Shown here: positions 1 through 9,807 of the stretch, piece by piece
How the letters are laid out: every line of letters starts with the position of its first letter
Numbering within the stretch: position 1 is the first letter of the stretch
DNA from: Cytophagaceae bacterium
GTDB lineage: Bacteria > Bacteroidota > Bacteroidia > Cytophagales > Spirosomataceae
Direction: 5' to 3'
NCBI GenBank assembly: GCA_947464595.1
Contig: CANHXO010000006.1
Location: 1 to 45,241, forward strand
DNA: 45,241 nt
Program-made: the position numbers and the translations under genes
Notes under the pieces: generated by a model
Databases searched by the model: none
What the model saw: only the letters and a program-made list of their open reading frames with translations
Told to the model about the DNA's origin: nothing

Positions 1-70
1 ATTAAAGATTATTAATCTAAATTGAATAAAACGAATAGAATAAAAATTTTATGAAAAAAATGATAAAAGC

Positions 71-1075
71 CTAGCTATTTGTGTGGGCTAATTGGGTGAT
101 TTCGGGAAATCTTTGGGGATCAAAATTGCCACCAGAAATAATGCAAACGACTACTTTGTTTTTTATTTGGTCCTGAATAAGGTCTAAACCCGCCACACTT
201 AAAGCACCAGCAGGCTCAACAATCATTCCTTTCATGGCATATAAAGTTAGCATCGTTTGGCATAAATGATTTTTATCGACGGTCAACATTTGATCGATTC
301 CATTCAGGCATATGGCAAAATTATGAGCGCCAACCTGCTTAACAGAGGCACCATCGACAAATTTATCTATTTCATTAAGGTGTGTCAATTCACGCGCTTG
401 GATACTTTTAGACATGGAAGGAGCACCGAAAGGCTCTAGGCCAACTAATTTGGTATCTGGGGAAAGCTCACGTAAAACCAAACTTGCACCTGCAGCCAAA
501 CCTCCACCTCCTACGGGGACCAACAAATAATCAAGATGTTGACCCATTTGTTCGATAATTTCCAACGTGACGGTAGCCTGACCCGCGATAATATCATGGT
601 CATCGAAAGGCGGAATAAAAATGGCCTTGTTGGCCGAGCAAAATTTCCGAGCAGCATCGAATGCTTCATCATACGTTTCACCGACTAAATTAATTCGAAT
701 ATATTCCCGGCCAAAAAAACGAACGGCCTCAAGCTTCTGAATGGGTGTAGATTTAGGCATAAAAATATTGCCCTGAATTTTCTTCTTTGCACAGGCAAAA
801 GCCACACCTTGCGCATGATTGCCGGCAGATGCCGCCACAATTCCTTGAGGACGTAACGATTCTGGAATATTTGAAATTTTAAAATAGGCGCCACGAATTT
901 TATAGGACCTTACCGTTTGTAAGTCTTCGCGTTTTAAAAAAACTTGGGCACCATAGCGATTAGAAAGAGCCACAGAAAATTCTAAAGGCGTTTGCTTCAC
1001 GACACTTTTTAATTGGTCTGCGACAATTTTAATATCTGAAAGGCTAGGAACAGTAATCAGTTTGTTGAATTCCAT
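71..1075 (-). CDS. ilvA: Threonine ammonia-lyase (IlvA-type), catalytic domain only; start moved to the internal Met (MEFNKL)
   Basis: PLP-Lys motif context KREDLQTVRSYKIRGAY, SAGNHAQGVA, glycine-rich VPVGGGGLAAG, EPAGALSVAG, SGGN; located next to ilvC. The ORF-track start at 1123 would run through a terminator-like hairpin. Confidence 0.9.
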   Translation of the reverse strand: MEFNKLITVPSLSDIKIVADQLKSVVKQTPLEFSVALSNRYGAQVFLKREDLQTVRSYKIRGAYFKISNIPESLRPQGIVAASAGNHAQGVAFACAKKKIQGNIFMPKSTPIQKLEAVRFFGREYIRINLVGETYDEAFDAARKFCSANKAIFIPPFDDHDIIAGQATVTLEIIEQMGQHLDYLLVPVGGGGLAAGASLVLRELSPDTKLVGLEPFGAPSMSKSIQARELTHLNEIDKFVDGASVKQVGAHNFAICLNGIDQMLTVDKNHLCQTMLTLYAMKGMIVEPAGALSVAGLDLIQDQIKNKVVVCIISGGNFDPQRFPEITQLAHTNS

Positions 1076-1090
1076 GCCCTCAAATTTACA

Positions 1091-1120
1091 AAAAAAAGGA
1101 GGTGCTACATGCACCTCCTT
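1091..1120 (-). terminator. Rho-independent terminator-like hairpin between ilvC and ilvA
   Basis: Plus strand AAGGAGGTGC-TACAT-GCACCTCCTT (10-bp perfect stem, 5-nt loop, 1096-1120); read on the minus strand it is followed by a T tract (A run at 1091-1097 on plus). Confidence 0.75.
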
Positions 1121-1184
1121 CAAAATTTCATCTAAAAAACGATGTAATTATGGCAAAAAAAATCTTGCAACAATTAGACGGTCT

Positions 1185-2228
1185 TTAGTTGTTTTCTGGG
1201 CGTAAGCTACGTACAGCAGCTCCAGCTCTCCACATTTCAGACTCACGCAATTCAGTTAATTCAGCTTCTAATTTAACACGATAATCCGGCTGAGAATTCA
1301 AATCAATCGAACGAGCAGCCTCCGCTTGTGTTTTTACTGAATTATATAATTTTTCAAAAACAGGCTTTGTTGCATCACGGAATGGTCTCCACCAATCCAA
1401 AGCACCCCTTTGAGCCGTCGTTGAGCAGTTGGCATACATCCAATCCATACCATTCTCAGCCACTAAAGGCATCAATGATTGGGTTAATTCCTCAACAGTT
1501 TCATTAAATGCTTCTGAAGGTGAATGTCCATTGGAACGTAACACTTCGTATTGTGCTGCAAAAATTCCTTGAATAGCCCCCATCAAAGTACCACGCTCTC
1601 CTGTTAAATCTGAAGTCACTTCTTTGTAAAAATCCGTTTCAAACAAATAGCCTGAACCTACACCAATCGCCATGGCGATGCATTTTTCACGGGCTTTTCC
1701 AGTCGCATCTTGGTAGATAGCAAAAGAAGAATTCAATCCCTTACCCGCTACAAACATGCGGCGAAGAGAAGTTCCTGAACCCTTAGGGGCTGCTAAAAAC
1801 ACATCTACATCTGCTGGAGGAACAATACCTGTTTTCTCCTTATAGGTAATACCAAAACCATGAGAGAAATAAAGCGACTTTCCAGCCGTCAAATATTTCT
1901 TCACTGTAGGCCACAATTCAATTTGGGCTGCATCTGACAATAAGTAACAAATAATGGTACCTTTTTCTAATGCTTCCTCAATTTCAAATAAAGTTACCCC
2001 AGGAACCCAGCCATCAGCAACGGCCTTATCATAGGTTTTGCCTTTTCTTTGACCTACAATGACATTAAGGCCATTGTCCTTCATGTTTAATGCTTGGCCA
2101 GGACCTTGTACCCCATATCCAATCACCGCAATGGTTTGATCTGATAATACTTGTCTAGCTTTCTCTAATGGAAACTCTTCTCTAGTGACTACGTCTTCTA
2201 CAACACCTCCGAAATTAATCTTTGCCAT
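1185..2228 (-). CDS. ilvC: Ketol-acid reductoisomerase
   Basis: IAVIGYGVQGPGQALN Rossmann motif, LAAPKGSGTSLRR, SDLTGERGTLMGAIQG, C-terminal KARI knotted domain. Confidence 0.96.
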   Translation of the reverse strand: MAKINFGGVVEDVVTREEFPLEKARQVLSDQTIAVIGYGVQGPGQALNMKDNGLNVIVGQRKGKTYDKAVADGWVPGVTLFEIEEALEKGTIICYLLSDAAQIELWPTVKKYLTAGKSLYFSHGFGITYKEKTGIVPPADVDVFLAAPKGSGTSLRRMFVAGKGLNSSFAIYQDATGKAREKCIAMAIGVGSGYLFETDFYKEVTSDLTGERGTLMGAIQGIFAAQYEVLRSNGHSPSEAFNETVEELTQSLMPLVAENGMDWMYANCSTTAQRGALDWWRPFRDATKPVFEKLYNSVKTQAEAARSIDLNSQPDYRVKLEAELTELRESEMWRAGAAVRSLRPENN

Positions 2229-2261
2229 TTTAATTCTTGTTTAATTTATTATTCTTTCATT

Positions 2262-2798
2262 TTATACAATTTCCCAATTACCTTCTTCAGGCAAAAACTC
2301 AACCAAACCTTTTTCCGTTTTTCCCACGGCCACTCTCCCCGACTTCACATATTCTAGAATTTCCCAGTTTTTCATGTAGGAATAAAACTCATGGATTTCT
2401 TCTTCGGTCCCATTTTTTTCTACCACCACATATTCCAAACCCCAATGCACCACTTTCGCATTCCAATCTAAATTAATCGTTTTAACATCCAATGGCTCGC
2501 TTCCCAAAGGTGTCGAGATTTTAAATAAAGCAATCTCATTAAATACGATTTCATCATCCAAATATCCAAAAACGGCTAATACATCCGTAATTTTTCGTAT
2601 TTGCCTAACTAACTTTTCAACAAATTCACGGCTTTCATTTCGAATGACAATGGTAAATCGGGATACCCCTTTTCGCTCTGTCTCAGAAACGGTTAAGCAT
2701 TCAATATTGATACGCCTACGCGTAAAGATAATGGTGATTCGGTTTAATAAACCCACCGTATTCGTTGTAAAAACTGAAATCGTATAATTTGTCAACAT
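2262..2798 (-). CDS. ilvN: Acetolactate synthase small (regulatory) subunit
   Basis: N-terminal ACT domain YTISVFTTNTVGLLNRITIIFTRRRINIECLTV; adjacent to ilvB. Confidence 0.93.
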   Translation of the reverse strand: MLTNYTISVFTTNTVGLLNRITIIFTRRRINIECLTVSETERKGVSRFTIVIRNESREFVEKLVRQIRKITDVLAVFGYLDDEIVFNEIALFKISTPLGSEPLDVKTINLDWNAKVVHWGLEYVVVEKNGTEEEIHEFYSYMKNWEILEYVKSGRVAVGKTEKGLVEFLPEEGNWEIV

Positions 2799-2801
2799 AT
2801 T

Positions 2802-4544
2802 TTACTCTAGCCTTATACTCGTTACACAGCCTCCCGCAGGAACCATTGGAAATACATTTTCTTCTTTTTCACATACAATTTCCAATAAATAGGGCTTATT
2901 AGAGTTTAATAAAGTATCCAAAGATTCACTCAATAAAGCACGATCAACCACTTTGTGTCCTTCAATTCCAAATCCTTTGGCAATCGTAATAAAATCAGGG
3001 TTTTGTAACTCAACAAAAGAGTATCGATTGTCGAAAAACAACTGCTGCCACTGACGAACCATTCCCAAGAAATTATTATTCAAAATGATAATTTTAACTG
3101 GCAAACCACTTTGTGCAATGGTACCCAATTCCTGCAAAGTCATTTGAAAACCTCCATCCCCGATGACAGCTACTACCTCGCGGTGAGGCAAGGCAACTTT
3201 AGCACCAAAGGCAGCCGGCAAGGCAAAACCCATGGTCCCAGCACCCCCAGAGGTGACAATGGAATTTTGTTTTTTAAATCGATAGTACCGATTAGTAATC
3301 ATCTGATGTTGGCCTACGTCCGTTACAACAACCGCTTCACCCTTCGTTTTAGTAGACAACAAAGCCACAGCCTCTCCCATTTTGATGTGATTTCCCTCAT
3401 GGAATAAATCCTTTTTGGTTATCTTATCATACTCTTCATCATCGTATTTTTTAAATTCAGCACGCCACGCTGAATGGTCTGCCTTTTTAACCAAAGGCAA
3501 TAATGCTTTCAATGCCGCTTTCGCATCCCCCACCACCGGCGCATCTGCTTTCACGTTTTTGTCGACCTCACTCGGATCTATTTCAATGTGAATTACTTTG
3601 GCCTGTTTAGCGTAGGTCGATAAATCTCCCGTGATTCGATCATCAAATCGCATTCCAATCGCAATCAATAAATCGCATGAATTGGTAAGGACGTTGGCCC
3701 CATAGTTTCCATGCATTCCGGGCCAACCGACAAAAAGAGGGTGATCTGCATCCATTGCCGACATACCTAAAAGCGTCGTAGCTACCGGTATGCCTGTTTT
3801 ATCAACAAACTCATTCAACTCTTTTTCAGCACCTGAAATTAAAATTCCATGGCCCGCTAAAATATAAGGACGTTTGGCCGCATTAATTAATTTAGCCGCA
3901 GCCTCCACATGCTCAGCCTTGGGCTCGACCCGTGGTTTATACGAAATTAACGTTTTGCACAATTTATACTGATATGGAATCGTCATTAAATCAGTTTGTG
4001 CCGTACGTGTTATGTCAATCAAAACGGGACCTGGTCGGCCAGTTTCCGCAATGTAAAATGCTTTGGCAATAATTTCAGGAATCTCATTGGCGTCAACCAC
4101 CTGATAATTCCATTTAGTCACCGGCATGGACATGCCGATCACATCACATTCTTGAAATGCATCCGTGCCCAACAAATTTGCTTTTACTTGGCCCACAATA
4201 CAAACCATAGGCGTAGAATCCAACATAGCATCCGCGATGGGCGTAATTAAATTCGTGGCTCCCGGACCTGAGGTAACAAGACAAACACCAGCTTTATTCA
4301 ACATACGTGCATATCCTTGCGCCGCATGCCCAGCGCCTTGTTCGTGGCGAACTAATATATGTTTTAAACGATCCTGATAATCAAAAAGTGCATCATAAGT
4401 TGGCATGATAGCCCCTCCCGGATATCCAAAAATGGTATCCACTCCCTGCTCAACCAATGACTGCATGATAGCCTGAGCCCCCGACAAAAATTTCTTTTGT
4501 TCCGGTTGGTTTGATTCAGCAGTTTTGGTTTGGGTTTGTCCCAT
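2802..4544 (-). CDS. ilvB: Acetolactate synthase large subunit
   Basis: TPP enzyme: FGYPGGAIMPTYDAL, RHEQGAGHAAQGYAR, TSGPGATNLITPIADA, GTDAFQECD, GDGGFQMTLQELGTIAQ...NNNFLGMVRQWQ. Confidence 0.96.
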   Translation of the reverse strand: MGQTQTKTAESNQPEQKKFLSGAQAIMQSLVEQGVDTIFGYPGGAIMPTYDALFDYQDRLKHILVRHEQGAGHAAQGYARMLNKAGVCLVTSGPGATNLITPIADAMLDSTPMVCIVGQVKANLLGTDAFQECDVIGMSMPVTKWNYQVVDANEIPEIIAKAFYIAETGRPGPVLIDITRTAQTDLMTIPYQYKLCKTLISYKPRVEPKAEHVEAAAKLINAAKRPYILAGHGILISGAEKELNEFVDKTGIPVATTLLGMSAMDADHPLFVGWPGMHGNYGANVLTNSCDLLIAIGMRFDDRITGDLSTYAKQAKVIHIEIDPSEVDKNVKADAPVVGDAKAALKALLPLVKKADHSAWRAEFKKYDDEEYDKITKKDLFHEGNHIKMGEAVALLSTKTKGEAVVVTDVGQHQMITNRYYRFKKQNSIVTSGGAGTMGFALPAAFGAKVALPHREVVAVIGDGGFQMTLQELGTIAQSGLPVKIIILNNNFLGMVRQWQQLFFDNRYSFVELQNPDFITIAKGFGIEGHKVVDRALLSESLDTLLNSNKPYLLEIVCEKEENVFPMVPAGGCVTSIRLE

Positions 4545-4629
4545 GGTTAATCAGAATTTTATTTCAAAATGTAATCGAATGGCTAATTTAAGTCTTCAAA
4601 ATTTAGAAAAAAACCTAAATCGAAAATTT

Positions 4630-6306
4630 TTATAAATCAGTGACACATCCTAAGCTAGCGGAAGCCACATTTTTAATGTACTTACGCAAAACCCCTGAAG
4701 TATGTGGTGAAACAATTGGCTTCCATAATTTACGCCTTTCAGCCAACTCCTCATCCGAGACATGCAAGATAATTTTATTATCTACGGCGTCTATCGTGAT
4801 TTTATCTCCGTCTTGAACAAGGCCGATATTACCACCATCGAACGCTTCAGGCGTGACGTGACCTACCACAAAGCCATGAGTACCTCCAGAAAAACGGCCA
4901 TCGGTAATCATCGCCACACTATTTCCCAAACCAGCACCCATCAAAGCTGATGTTGGCTTCAACATTTCTGGCATTCCTGGACCTCCTTTTGGTCCCTCAT
5001 TCCTAATCACAACCACATGTCCCGCTTTAATTTCCCCTTTTGACAAATACTCCATCACTTCTTCCTCCCGATCACATACTTTAGCTAATCCCTCAAAACG
5101 CTCCCCCTCTTTTCCAGTAATTTTAGCTACCGCACCTTCCGTGGCCAAATTACCATACAATATTTGAATGTGCCCCGTTGGTTTTAATGGCTGCTCGATT
5201 GGATGTATGATTTTCTGCGTGTCAAAATTTAAATCAGGTGCATCGGCCAAATTTTCAGCCATGGTCTTTCCTGTCACAGTCAAACACTCCCCATGTAAAA
5301 ATCCTTTTTGCCACAAATATTTCAATATGGCTGGCATTCCACCGATGGCTAACACATCCTCCATGTAGTATTTTCCAGAAGGTTTCAAATCTGCAATCAA
5401 TGGAGTGCGATCCGAAATATCTTGAATATCCTTCATGGTAAAGGATACTCCCGCTGAATGAGCAATCGCTAAATAATGTAAAACCGCATTGGTTGAACCT
5501 CCTAAGGCCATCACGACCGTCATGGCATTTTCAAATGCATGTCGGTTCATAATGTCCCTAGGACAAATATTTTTTTCCAGCAAAACTTTCATCGCTGCAC
5601 CGATCGCTAAACACTCTTCTTTTTTTCCTTCATGAGTAGCTGGATAGGAAGAAGAATTAGGCAAAACTAAGCCCATCGCCTCCATAGAAGAAGCCATGGT
5701 ATTAGCTGTATACATACCACCACAAGCTCCTGCTCCTGGGATTGAATTTTTAATCACACCCTCATAGTCCTCATCCGAAATTGTACCTGCATATTTCTTT
5801 CCCAACGCCTCAAAAGCCGAAACAATATCCAATTTTTCTCCTTTGTACATTCCTGAACGAATCGTCCCTCCGTAAACTAACATCCCCGGTCGGTTCAATC
5901 TGGCCAAAGCCATCATCGCTCCCGGCATATTTTTATCACAACCCACCACAGCAATAACACCATCATACCATTGCGCACCCACCACATTTTCGATCGAATC
6001 CGCGATAATATCCCTTGAAGGAAGTGAATAACTCATTCCATCATTGCCATTGGTCATTCCATCCGAAACTCCGATCGTATGAAAAATCAAACCGACCATC
6101 CCATTTTCTTGAATTCCTTTCTTAACATGCACAGAAAGACCATTCAAATGCATATTACAAGGATTACCTTCATAACCTGTGCTTGCAATACCGATTTGGG
6201 CTTTGTTCATGTCTTCAGAAGTCAAACCAATGCCATAAAGCATCGCTTTTGCTGCGGGGTTCGTAATTTCTTGCGTAAGTGTTCTTGAGAATTTATTTAA
6301 CGACAT
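4630..6306 (-). CDS. ilvD: Dihydroxy-acid dehydratase (start [10 protein letters not shown] preferred; ORF-track start is 6321)
   Basis: [60 protein letters not shown]. Confidence 0.96.
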   Translation of the reverse strand: MSLNKFSRTLTQEITNPAAKAMLYGIGLTSEDMNKAQIGIASTGYEGNPCNMHLNGLSVHVKKGIQENGMVGLIFHTIGVSDGMTNGNDGMSYSLPSRDIIADSIENVVGAQWYDGVIAVVGCDKNMPGAMMALARLNRPGMLVYGGTIRSGMYKGEKLDIVSAFEALGKKYAGTISDEDYEGVIKNSIPGAGACGGMYTANTMASSMEAMGLVLPNSSSYPATHEGKKEECLAIGAAMKVLLEKNICPRDIMNRHAFENAMTVVMALGGSTNAVLHYLAIAHSAGVSFTMKDIQDISDRTPLIADLKPSGKYYMEDVLAIGGMPAILKYLWQKGFLHGECLTVTGKTMAENLADAPDLNFDTQKIIHPIEQPLKPTGHIQILYGNLATEGAVAKITGKEGERFEGLAKVCDREEEVMEYLSKGEIKAGHVVVIRNEGPKGGPGMPEMLKPTSALMGAGLGNSVAMITDGRFSGGTHGFVVGHVTPEAFDGGNIGLVQDGDKITIDAVDNKIILHVSDEELAERRKLWKPIVSPHTSGVLRKYIKNVASASLGCVTDL

Positions 6307-6335
6307 AAGGCTTTTGATCAAATTTTTTCAAATAA

Positions 6336-6343
6336 CAAATATA
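6336..6343 (-). promoter_or_regulatory. Candidate Bacteroidota -7 element (TATATTTG) upstream of ilvD
   Basis: Minus strand TATATTTG fits TAnnTTTG about 30 nt upstream of the ilvD start; no convincing -33 element seen. Confidence 0.3.
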
Positions 6344-6426
6344 GGCAAAGCAATTTGTTCTTCCTTTAATTTTGCCAAATAATCTATGGCAAAAGAGGGA
6401 TAAACAAAATTAAAACGATTCAAAAA

Positions 6427-8187
6427 TTAGATACTCAGCGGTTTGTTCTCTCCAACTTGCTGGCGCCACATGGCGTAGTATAAACCTTTAACTTCAAGTA
6501 AACTTTCATGATTTCCCTGCTCCACGATGCGGCCTTTTTCTAGTACATAAATTCTTGTCGCATGCATGATCGTGGACAAACGGTGGGCAATCAAAATGGT
6601 TAGGTGTGCAGATGCCTGCGAAACAGATCTGATTGTTTCTGAGATTTCCTCCTCGGTCAACGAATCTAATGAGGAAGTCGCTTCGTCAAATACCAATAAA
6701 TTAGGATCCCTCAACAAGGCTCTTGCAATACTCAATCTTTGTTTTTCACCACCAGAGACTTTTACGCCACCCTCGCCTATCATCGTGTCTAAACCTTTAT
6801 CGGCTCTGGCCAACAAGCTTTGGCAAGCTGCTTTTTCTAGCACCGACATACATTGTTCGTCGGTAGCATCCGGATTGACAAACAATAAATTCTCCCGAAT
6901 CGACCCGGAGAATAGTTGGGTATCTTGAGTCACAAAACCAATCTTTTTTCTCAATTGGTCAAAATCAATCGCATCACCAGACTCGCCATTGTAAAATACT
7001 TGTCCGTGTTTAGGTCGATATAAACCCACTAGCAATTTCACCAAGGTGGATTTTCCAGCTCCCGAAGGACCCACAAATGCAATCGTTTCTCCACCCTTGA
7101 CTTCAAAACTTATTTCATTCAAAGCCGAAGTCGTCGCAGATTGATGCTGGAACGAAACTTTGTCAAAGGCTAGTCGGTCTATCTGCTTAATCAATTTTGG
7201 ATTTTCAGGCTTACGCTCCGTGGGAATTGCCAAAATCTGTTCAAAATTTTGCAAAGAAACCTCTGCTTCTCTGTAAGTGTTGACCACATTTCCGATTTCC
7301 TGCAAAGGATTGAAAAGGAAGAAGGAATAAATATTTAAGGAGTAAAATTGGCCTATGGTAATCTTACCTTGATAGATCAAATAAATCAAAACCACCACCA
7401 TCAACATCCTGAGTAAATTGACACAAGTACCCTGCACAAATGCCATAGAACGAACATATCGCACCTTTTTCAATTCTAATTTCAAGATCTTATCCGTCGT
7501 GGCATTCAATTGGCTTATCTCCTGCTCGGCCAATCCTAGCGACTTCACCAACTCGATATTTCTCAATGACTCGGTCGTAGAACCCGCCAAACCCGTAGAT
7601 TCCTTCACAATTTGGATCTGAATGACTTTGATTTTCTTACTTAAAACGGAAGACACATATCCGATCAAAGGACCCGTAACCAAAAACAAGGGCATCACCA
7701 TCCAATGCACAGAAAATGCATAGACTGAAATGAAGACGAGCGCAATCACCGACTGGAATAAAATGTTAATCCCCAGAGTGATTAACTTCTCCACATCAGT
7801 CCGTACTTTTTGAAGCTTGCCTAATGTTTCTCCTGAACGCTGGTCCTCAAAAGTCTCATAAGGTAGCTCCAACGAATGCCTGATGCCATCCGAATACAGA
7901 TTAGCCCCCACCTTTTGAGTCACGGTATTAATCATGTAATCTTGGAAATTTTTAGCTACCCGACTGACGAAAGCCACACCCACAGAAGCTAAAGCTAAAG
8001 GCCAAATAGCTGCAATAAATTGGTCTAATGAATGGGTATCTGACCGATAAACAGCAGCGACATCGTCGATGATCCTCCTGAAAATGTAAGGATCCATCAA
8101 AGAGAAAATCTGATTGGTGGCTGCAAGTGCTAAAGCCGCCATGACGCGCCAACGGTAATGCTGTAAATAGGTAAATAATAATTTCAT
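6427..8187 (-). CDS. ABC transporter, fused permease/ATP-binding protein (MsbA/LmrA-like exporter)
   Basis: N-terminal TM segments; Walker A GPSGAGKSTLVKLL, signature VSGGEKQRLSIARAL, Walker B LLVFDEATSSLD, H-loop IAHRLSTI. Confidence 0.93.
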   Translation of the reverse strand: MKLLFTYLQHYRWRVMAALALAATNQIFSLMDPYIFRRIIDDVAAVYRSDTHSLDQFIAAIWPLALASVGVAFVSRVAKNFQDYMINTVTQKVGANLYSDGIRHSLELPYETFEDQRSGETLGKLQKVRTDVEKLITLGINILFQSVIALVFISVYAFSVHWMVMPLFLVTGPLIGYVSSVLSKKIKVIQIQIVKESTGLAGSTTESLRNIELVKSLGLAEQEISQLNATTDKILKLELKKVRYVRSMAFVQGTCVNLLRMLMVVVLIYLIYQGKITIGQFYSLNIYSFFLFNPLQEIGNVVNTYREAEVSLQNFEQILAIPTERKPENPKLIKQIDRLAFDKVSFQHQSATTSALNEISFEVKGGETIAFVGPSGAGKSTLVKLLVGLYRPKHGQVFYNGESGDAIDFDQLRKKIGFVTQDTQLFSGSIRENLLFVNPDATDEQCMSVLEKAACQSLLARADKGLDTMIGEGGVKVSGGEKQRLSIARALLRDPNLLVFDEATSSLDSLTEEEISETIRSVSQASAHLTILIAHRLSTIMHATRIYVLEKGRIVEQGNHESLLEVKGLYYAMWRQQVGENKPLSI

Positions 8188-8351
8188 ATGTTGATATCCA
8201 CGAATGCCGCGGAAAAAATGTAATGAAGTGGATTAAATGGCATTGAATCAAAAATCTAACATAGCAATACCTAGATTATAAAAACAAACGCGCCGTCTCG
8301 CGATGAATTAAATTGTTTTGAAGCGAAGCCTCGTATCAAATGTTAACCTAA

Positions 8352-8371
8352 AGACGCGGTACTTCGCGTCT
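8352..8371. repeat. Inverted repeat / hairpin AGACGCG-GTACTT-CGCGTCT between the ABC exporter and lhgO
   Basis: 7-bp perfect stem, 6-nt loop directly downstream of lhgO; no T tract, so only a weak terminator candidate. Confidence 0.4.
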
Positions 8372-8383
8372 AGTCCCCTCTAA

Positions 8384-9583
8384 TTAAAACCTAGTCAACG
8401 CCATTTCAGCGACCGTTTTACCAATCGACAAGGAAGAAGTCGCCGCGGGACTTGGGGCATTTAAAATGTTGATTACCTTCGGATCCTCCACAATGGAGAA
8501 ATCATCTAATAAGCCTCCACTTCGATCACATGCCTGAGCCCGCACACCCGCTCCCCCTTCCATCAAATCCGTCATTTTAATTTCAGGAATTAATACTTGG
8601 AGTGCTTTGGTAAATGCTTCTTTCGAAAAGCTTCGATACATTTCACCTAGACCCGTTTCCCAGTATTTGGTAGCCACTTTCTGAAAACCTGGCCATGTTA
8701 AGGTATCCCAAAGCTCCTTGAAATCAATACCCAATTTTTTATACCCTTCCTTCTTAAATGCCAAAACGGCATTAGGCCCCGCCTCCACGCCACCTTTCAT
8801 CATACGCGTAAAATGAACCCCTAAGAATGGGAAATTAGGATCAGGAACAGGATAAATTAAATTTTTAACTAAATATTCTTTGTCGGGCTTCAACTTAAAA
8901 TATTCTCCCCTAAAAGGAACAATGCGTACATCCAATGGCTCCTTCTGAGTCCATTGAGCCACTTTATCGGAATAAAGCCCGGCGCAATTAATAATTAATT
9001 TGGCTTCGTAGGTCGACTTAGTAGTCTCTACGATAGAATACGTTAAGCCTTTGGTTATGTTAACAACCTGCTCGGCCAAATGCAATTCGCAACCTTTTAT
9101 TTGTATTCCATTGGCTAATTTGACAGCTACGGCCCGATAATCAACAATCCCCGTTTGAGGCACCCACATCCCCTCCACACCCGTCACATGAGGTTCATGC
9201 TCCCTCATTTCACTCAAACTTAATTTTTTTAATCCCCCCAAACCATTTTGTATTCCCCTTTGATATAAATTCTCCAAAGCACCTCGCTCATGCTCAAAAC
9301 TTGCGACAACAATTTTACCTGTCAACTCAAAAGGTATGTCTTCTTTTTGACAGTATTCAATCAGTTGATGATACCCCTCAATACAATTTTTAGCCTTCAA
9401 GGAACCCGGCTTATAATACAAACCCGAATGAATTACACCCGAATTGTTTCCCGTTTGATGCATGGAAACCATGTTTTCCTTTTCAAAAAGCGCAATTTTT
9501 AAATCAGGCTTCGATTCTAACAATCTATACGCAGTTGCCAATCCCACAATACCACCCCCTACAATAATTACATCTAAAGCCAT
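8384..9583 (-). CDS. lhgO: L-2-hydroxyglutarate oxidase-like FAD-dependent oxidoreductase
   Basis: DVIIVGGGIVGLATAYRL, QTGNNSGVIHSGLYYKPGSLKA, C-terminal GGAGVRAQA(C)DRSGGLLDDF, NAPSPAATSSLSIGK. Confidence 0.9.
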   Translation of the reverse strand: MALDVIIVGGGIVGLATAYRLLESKPDLKIALFEKENMVSMHQTGNNSGVIHSGLYYKPGSLKAKNCIEGYHQLIEYCQKEDIPFELTGKIVVASFEHERGALENLYQRGIQNGLGGLKKLSLSEMREHEPHVTGVEGMWVPQTGIVDYRAVAVKLANGIQIKGCELHLAEQVVNITKGLTYSIVETTKSTYEAKLIINCAGLYSDKVAQWTQKEPLDVRIVPFRGEYFKLKPDKEYLVKNLIYPVPDPNFPFLGVHFTRMMKGGVEAGPNAVLAFKKEGYKKLGIDFKELWDTLTWPGFQKVATKYWETGLGEMYRSFSKEAFTKALQVLIPEIKMTDLMEGGAGVRAQACDRSGGLLDDFSIVEDPKVINILNAPSPAATSSLSIGKTVAEMALTRF

Positions 9584-9807
9584 CGGATTTATTCATTTTA
9601 TTGAAGGGCAAATATACAGAATTTCAATGGGAGATTCGTCAAAAAATTATCAAGAGACTGAATATTTTAGGCATACCAAAAGGTTAAATTTTTGTAGCTT
9701 TGCCACGCTCCTTATGTGTCTAGCTTAAGCTTTACTAAATTGTAAAATTTAGGAAAGCTGACAGCTAGGTTGAAATTAGTAGATGCTGAAAAAAAAAATA
9801 AAAGAAG

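Noticed and set aside
2237-4377. Plus-strand ORFs (2237-2476, 3111-3407, 3996-4250, 4165-4377) over ilvN/ilvB
   Set aside because: They lie antisense to well-supported conserved genes and their translations lack domain-like composition; shadow ORFs.
6307-6427. T-box or leader-peptide attenuator upstream of ilvD
   Set aside because: The 120-nt gap is too short and has no T-box motif or branched-chain-rich leader ORF; only a weak TTTTGCC/GGCAAAA pairing is present.
7952-8251. 99-aa minus-strand ORF overlapping the ABC exporter start
   Set aside because: Out-of-frame on the same strand as the clear ABC transporter N-terminus; composition not protein-like.
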